Below, in pieces: positions 62,401-64,000 of a stretch of 64,000 nt of DNA. The notes under the pieces were generated by a model. It saw only the letters and a program-made list of their open reading frames with translations, was not told the origin of the DNA and searched no databases. Made by a program: the position numbers and the translations under genes. The DNA comes from Pardosa pseudoannulata (lineage: Eukaryota; Arthropoda; Arachnida; Araneae; Lycosidae). The stretch lies in assembly GCA_032207245.1 (NCBI GenBank), contig CM063510.1, positions 53,721,144 through 53,785,143 on the forward strand. The letters run 5' to 3'. Positions within the stretch are counted from its first letter, which is position 1, and each line of letters opens with the position of its first letter.

Positions 62401-63980
62401 TAATGGGGGTTGATATCACTTTCCATTGGATAGTTATACAGTGAAACCTCTCTGAGCGGCTACCCCTCCGTACCGAGAATATTTGGCCACTTAGAGGGGT
62501 TGTCCGCTCTGAAGGGTTTTATTTACTATTATAAAATAATTACAGATATTTACTATAATGCATAACATAAACAAGTCTGACATATATTCCTTATGTAAAG
62601 GAAATTTAAAACTTATCTAAAGAGAAAATAGTACTTTTATTTCATGCTCCTTTATATTTTTTTTTAAAAGGCTACAATTTGTTTCTGTTTGTTCTGTAGT
62701 CTTCGTACTCCTTCAAAATCAAATTCTTTTCTTTGATGACTTTGTTGATTTCCGTTTTTCTGCAGTTAAATAATTCAGCTAACTTTCTTGCTGATTTGCC
62801 ATTCTCATATTCATGCAGTACTTCACTGCTCTGCTCGAGATTTAGAAAAATGCATTTCAACATTGTTGCAACTCAGATCACTGACCAACTAATGAAATGA
62901 ATTTGGCGTAAATGACATTTTTGTTGACAGAGGTGCAATTCTTCCTTAACTCTACCGATTGAAATTCCAAACAAAGGCCCTAGGACACCTTCAATGCTTG
63001 ATTGTCCAGTTCCTCCCTCAGTTTCTATGGATGGTGCAATAGGAATTCCCTATCTGAAGGGTGTGGAGAGAATACAAAAGAGGTAACAGATTTAATCTTT
63101 CTTAGAAGGGGAGGGACCATGGAATGGACTTCTCAAGTTATTCCTTTGTCTTATATCCGTCCATAAACCTGACCTTGAGTTTTTTCGTTCAGAATTAAAG
63201 CATGGAGTGAGTAGAATTTCCCAAAAAATGAAAGGGTCAATCCCACTTGGTGGCCATTTAGAGGGGGTTGGGTGGCTGCTGATACAGGTTATTTTACCAT
63301 TCGATCTATGAGTTGAAAAATTGGCCGTGTAGAAGGGTGACCACTTGGAGAAGTTTCACTGTATTTATTTCATGTTATAAAATGCAAAGATTTATCTTTC
63401 CCACATCATTAATTTTCTGACATAGATCATTCAATTCATTTGATTCCAATTTAACATAACTTAAATAATGTTATTTTTCTTGTATTTATTTTTTTGCATC
63501 TGTTGTTAAAATGCTTTCTCTTCCTGGAAGTACCATTTTTGTGAAATTTAGGAAAACTAAGGTAATTTTTTTTGTTTGTTGATAAAAATGTTCCAAGGTG
63601 ATATGGACTGCAAAAATATTTCTGACTCATAAGGAGCTTTTTCCAAAATTTCTTCAATTTATCTTATTACTGATCCCTAGATGATTAATAACCGAACAAC
63701 TGGTACAAAATTGCTACTATCATAAAAAGTTATGAAATGGGAAAACAGTCACAAAATTTTGTTCTTTTGGTGCATTTCTGTGTTCAGTGGTTGTGAAATT
63801 AAGATAGTCTCCCATACAATTACATATATTGCATTTGTTCACACTCTACTTTTAATAGTTTAGAAATATATGTACTTTAGCAACTCTCTGATTATTTCTA
63901 ATTTATTTTGGTGAGATTGGGCTTTAATATTTTAATTTTTATAGGTACCTCTATTTTCTTTTAATAATCTCACAAAAAAA
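47285..63980 (+). CDS. DIS3L: DIS3L, 5' part of gene (exons 1-9 joined; 3' end outside window)
   Basis: In animals DIS3L is the 3'-5' exoribonuclease subunit of the cytoplasmic RNA exosome. The window encodes about residues 1-360 of a protein that is about 1050 residues long in vertebrates. Joined exons read in one frame with phases 1,0,2,0,1,2,1,0 and GT/AG borders throughout. What is seen: an N-terminal VREQYLRDD motif, a CR3 cysteine motif (C30, C35, C38, spacing CxxxxCxxC), a PIN-like domain at about 52-210, and the start of cold-shock domain 1 ([10 protein letters not shown], then [12 protein letters not shown]). DIS3L is preferred over DIS3 because of HCHSPLC, of YLEILE-x2-E-x-KG, and of all four PIN acidic positions being replaced (C60, K88, M138, N164). 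The protein should therefore lack endonuclease activity; any exonuclease activity would reside in the RNB domain, which is not in view. The start is the first Met in frame with the conserved block. Identification rests on remembered family sequence, not on a search. Confidence 0.9.
47524..47660 (+). CDS. DIS3L: DIS3L exon 2 (PIN domain start)
   Basis: It is entered in phase 1 after TATACAG and leaves in phase 0 at AAA|GTGAGT. It encodes residues 43-88, including [20 protein letters not shown]. The position of the first PIN catalytic Asp, after LP, is Cys60, and the next acidic position (Glu in DIS3) is Lys88. The intron that follows is 5.4 kb and full of repeats. Confidence 0.88.
47827..48614. 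mobile_element. Element X copy 1: DNA transposon with 6-bp target duplication
   Basis: In DIS3L intron 2. Left end CATGGTTTCCGC, right end complement CAGGGTATCCGC. Flanked by AATGTA (47821-47826, 48615-48620). Both ends are rich in AAGTCATGGA motifs. No transposase is visible in 788 bp. Confidence 0.82.
49677..50453. mobile_element. Element X copy 2
   Basis: Same ends as copy 1 (right end ATACCCTA), flanked by TAATTG (49671-49676, 50454-50459). Length 777 bp, same orientation as copies 1 and 3. Confidence 0.82.
51778..52612 (-). mobile_element. hAT element nested in element X copy 3
   Basis: Ends CAGGGTTGG / CCAACCCTG, with the 8-bp duplication ATTTTGAT (51770-51777, 52613-52620), the hAT signature. 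Subterminal GATTTAAATCA repeats are abundant at the right end, as in related hAT families. It carries the C-terminal end of a transposase on the minus strand (52353-52159). Confidence 0.93.
52159..52353 (-). pseudogene. hAT transposase C-terminal dimerisation-domain fragment
   Basis: About 64 codons: [20 protein letters not shown] and then [20 protein letters not shown]. This is the hATC pattern (SS-A-x-ER-x-FS...LRN-x-L...KA-x-KLVF). The RNase H-like catalytic core is missing; the element depends on a transposase from elsewhere. Confidence 0.82.
53071..53222 (+). CDS. DIS3L: DIS3L exon 3
   Basis: The acceptor is TTTTTAG and the donor AG|GTATTT; phase 0 in, phase 2 out. It encodes about residues 89-138, including [18 protein letters not shown], which aligns with the ILFANEF region of vertebrate DIS3L. 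Met138 sits where DIS3 has its third PIN aspartate. Confidence 0.85.
53344..53681. mobile_element. Tc1/mariner-type MITE in DIS3L intron 3
   Basis: TA on both sides of the inverted ends CTGTAATTTCACACGTATAG and (complement) CTGTAATTTTGCATGTATAG. Inside, CAGACTATATGC- and GTCCGCGG-like motifs recur. 338 bp, no coding capacity. Confidence 0.85.
54379..54460 (+). CDS. DIS3L: DIS3L exon 4
   Basis: An 82-bp exon (acceptor TTCGTTAG, donor GAG|GTAAAA; phase 2 in, phase 0 out). It encodes the split Arg139 and then [20 protein letters not shown], ending LLTDNVE at residue 166. AAxxYxxHL and PIVLLT match the PIN helix and the last strand of the family. Asn164 replaces the fourth acidic residue, although Asp163 is adjacent. 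Confidence 0.85.
55357..55498 (+). CDS. DIS3L: DIS3L exon 5
   Basis: The acceptor follows a T-rich tract (TTTTTTTCAG) and the donor is AAAG|GTAAAA; phase 0 in, phase 1 out. It encodes residues 167-213. [20 protein letters not shown] aligns with the VITFKNYLDNFWPDL segment of vertebrate DIS3L at the end of the PIN region. The rest is a poorly conserved linker. Confidence 0.83.
55588..56280 (+). mobile_element. Internally deleted mariner in DIS3L intron 5
   Basis: The ends GGTCAGTCAAAAAGTTAGGT and (complement) GAGTCAGTCATAAAGTTAGT are inverted repeats. Between them the frame reads [20 protein letters not shown] and [13 protein letters not shown] (mariner N-terminal HTH region), then a jump to [20 protein letters not shown] (C-terminal motif with the last Asp changed to Asn). 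The middle is missing, so it is dead. Confidence 0.8.
56356..56491 (+). CDS. DIS3L: DIS3L exon 6 (start of cold-shock domain 1)
   Basis: The acceptor is AATTCCAG and the donor CAAA|GTAAAT; phase 1 in, phase 2 out. It encodes about residues 214-258. [20 protein letters not shown] is very close to the [20 protein letters not shown] block of DIS3L and opens CSD1, an RNA-path domain. Confidence 0.9.
56985..57910 (-). mobile_element. Solo LTR, family L2, in DIS3L intron 6 (926 bp)
   Basis: Flanked by GTAT (56981-56984, 57911-57914). On the minus strand it begins TGTAACGGCGTGATTTAGCG and ends GATACATTACA. AATAAA signals on the minus strand (complements near 57038 and 57051) lie close to its 3' end, so it is antisense to DIS3L. 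It is more GC-rich than the intron. No internal retroelement sequence remains. Confidence 0.82.
58350..58501 (+). CDS. DIS3L: DIS3L exon 7 (cold-shock domain 1)
   Basis: The acceptor is TTTCTTTAG and the donor AAAAAG|GTAAAT; phase 2 in, phase 1 out. It encodes about residues 259-309. [20 protein letters not shown] followed by WKSR matches the diagnostic NRSIHGDVVVVELLP...W.GR stretch of DIS3L. Confidence 0.92.
58559..59686 (+). mobile_element. Non-autonomous Helitron, family B, copy 2, in DIS3L intron 7
   Basis: The 5' end is A|TCTATATATATAAAAATGAA with TTTGTGTTTG, shared with the element at 16518-17762. Near the 3' end lies the palindrome TCACTGTAGTGA, and the terminus reads TTAG|T, a one-base change from CTAG. 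A SINE of family 1 is nested inside. Confidence 0.68.
59185..59335 (-). mobile_element. Degenerate SINE, family 1, inside the intron-7 Helitron
   Basis: TTTGGTTTGTTTTGGAGCAC, TCTAATGAGACC, CTGATTCCGAATTGCTACAA and ACATCCAT match the reverse complement of the family body. The tRNA-like head is largely lost. Confidence 0.75.
59690..61005. other. DIS3L intron 7 remainder
   Basis: AT-rich. At about 60247, AGTGACTGGCAAACTACGGC resembles a hAT-type terminus, but no partner end or duplication was found. Confidence 0.3.
61010..61442. mobile_element. Tc1-type MITE in DIS3L intron 7
   Basis: 28-bp inverted ends with one mismatch: ACTCAAGAACCAAAACATTA and (complement) ACTCAAGAGCCAAAACATTA, both continuing TGACCACC. 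TATG/CATA-type flanks fit a TA target. The interior is GC-richer than the intron. It ends about 50 bp before exon 8. Confidence 0.82.
61494..61609 (+). CDS. DIS3L: DIS3L exon 8
   Basis: The acceptor is AAATTAG and the donor GAA|GTAATA; phase 1 in, phase 0 out. It encodes residues 310-348. After an acidic and serine-rich linker comes [20 protein letters not shown], the conserved PTGRVVGILQKNWRDYV block leading into cold-shock domain 2. Confidence 0.9.
61971..62350. repeat. 190-bp tandem duplication containing SINE remnants
   Basis: ATTGAATGTACATAATCACA starts at 61971 and again at 62161. Each unit contains a reverse-oriented SINE family 1 remnant (TTACAAACATCCATAATAAC, GCAGGATTTGAATTGTGAAA), so the duplication followed the insertion. 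The copies are almost identical. Confidence 0.92.
62439..63361 (-). mobile_element. Tigger/pogo-type element in DIS3L intron 8
   Basis: TA flanks both ends (62437-62438, 63362-63363). Inverted ends CAGTGAAACCTCTCTGAGCG and (complement) CAGTGAAACTTCTCCAAGTG are of Tigger type. It retains a minus-strand DNA-binding fragment (62863-62672) but no DDE core, so it is non-autonomous. Confidence 0.88.
62672..62863 (-). pseudogene. Tigger transposase N-terminal helix-turn-helix fragment
   Basis: 63 codons including [20 protein letters not shown] and [15 protein letters not shown], which match the first CENP-B-like helix-turn-helix of Tigger transposases (SARKLAExFxCGKTQIxxI). It stops right after this domain; catalytic residues are absent. 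Confidence 0.8.
63364..63944. other. DIS3L intron 8 remainder
   Basis: AT-rich sequence leading to the polypyrimidine tract before the probable exon 9. No further feature seen. Confidence 0.5.
63945..63980 (+). CDS. DIS3L: Probable DIS3L exon 9 (36-bp microexon)
   Basis: A pyrimidine-rich tract and ATAG precede 12 in-frame codons ([12 protein letters not shown]), followed by AAA|GTAATT. Phase fits exon 8. In vertebrate DIS3L a short variable stretch of about this length precedes the conserved KILVTPWDYRIPKIRI block, which should lie in the next exon beyond the window. The residues themselves are not conserved, so the call rests on phase, length and splice signals. Confidence 0.5.
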
Positions 63981-64000
63981 GTAATTAGCTAGATGCAATT

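Overview
The window is AT-rich eukaryotic nuclear DNA with long introns, long (TA)n tracts, tRNA-derived SINEs and many classes of transposable element. It looks like an arthropod, most plausibly a chelicerate such as a spider. That rests on the tRNA-headed SINE with a CCAAA-type tail, the types of mariner, Tc1 and piggyBac relics present, and a DIS3L gene, a paralogue that Drosophila lacks. The species assignment is inference. There is no sign of bacterial genes, CRISPR arrays or operons.

One cellular gene can be supported: the 5' part of DIS3L (DIS3-like exonuclease 1), plus strand, from the start codon at 47285 to the window edge. Eight exons, and a probable ninth, join with consistent phases and GT/AG borders to encode about the first 360 residues: the CR3 cysteine motif, a catalytically degenerate PIN domain and the first cold-shock domain. 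The RNB catalytic domain lies beyond the window. Every intron except the 112-bp first one and intron 4 carries recognisable transposon insertions.

Layout. 1-6.1 kb: a 122-bp duplication, a probable solo LTR, an unassigned GC-richer block, a SINE and a piggyBac relic. 6.6-8.5 kb: a Helitron followed by a solo LTR. 8.7-13.6 kb: a three-unit tandem array whose internal (TA)n tract differs greatly in length between units. 13.6-18.8 kb: unassigned DNA, a SINE, a Helitron of a second family and the 3' end of a LINE. 19-24.7 kb: a second tandem array of about 1.5-kb units with very AT-rich segments. 25-32 kb: segmental duplications carrying Helitron copies, a Tigger-like relic, a 231-bp tandem array and SINEs. 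32.5-35.1 kb: a MITE split by a SINE, then a second SINE family. 35.1-36.6 kb: a fusion of two Tc1/mariner-type relics. 38-41 kb: a piggyBac-type MITE and a Helitron split by a second solo LTR inverted relative to the first. 41.6-42.5 kb: two MITEs. 43.8-46.7 kb: a hAT-like element with an internal 1.1-kb duplication carrying a dead mariner. 46.7-64 kb: DIS3L.

The window reads best as a record of nested insertions. At least twelve have target-site duplications visible by eye (8-bp for hAT, 4-5-bp for LTRs, TTAA for piggyBac, TA for Tc1/mariner, TAA for a Harbinger-like MITE, 12-14-bp for SINEs). One group, three copies in DIS3L intron 2 with a 12-bp terminal inverted repeat, has 6-bp duplications in all three cases and fits no common superfamily. 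No new multi-gene system was found. The strongest leads are that element group, the loss of all four PIN acidic residues in DIS3L, and the nested and duplicated hAT/mariner structure.
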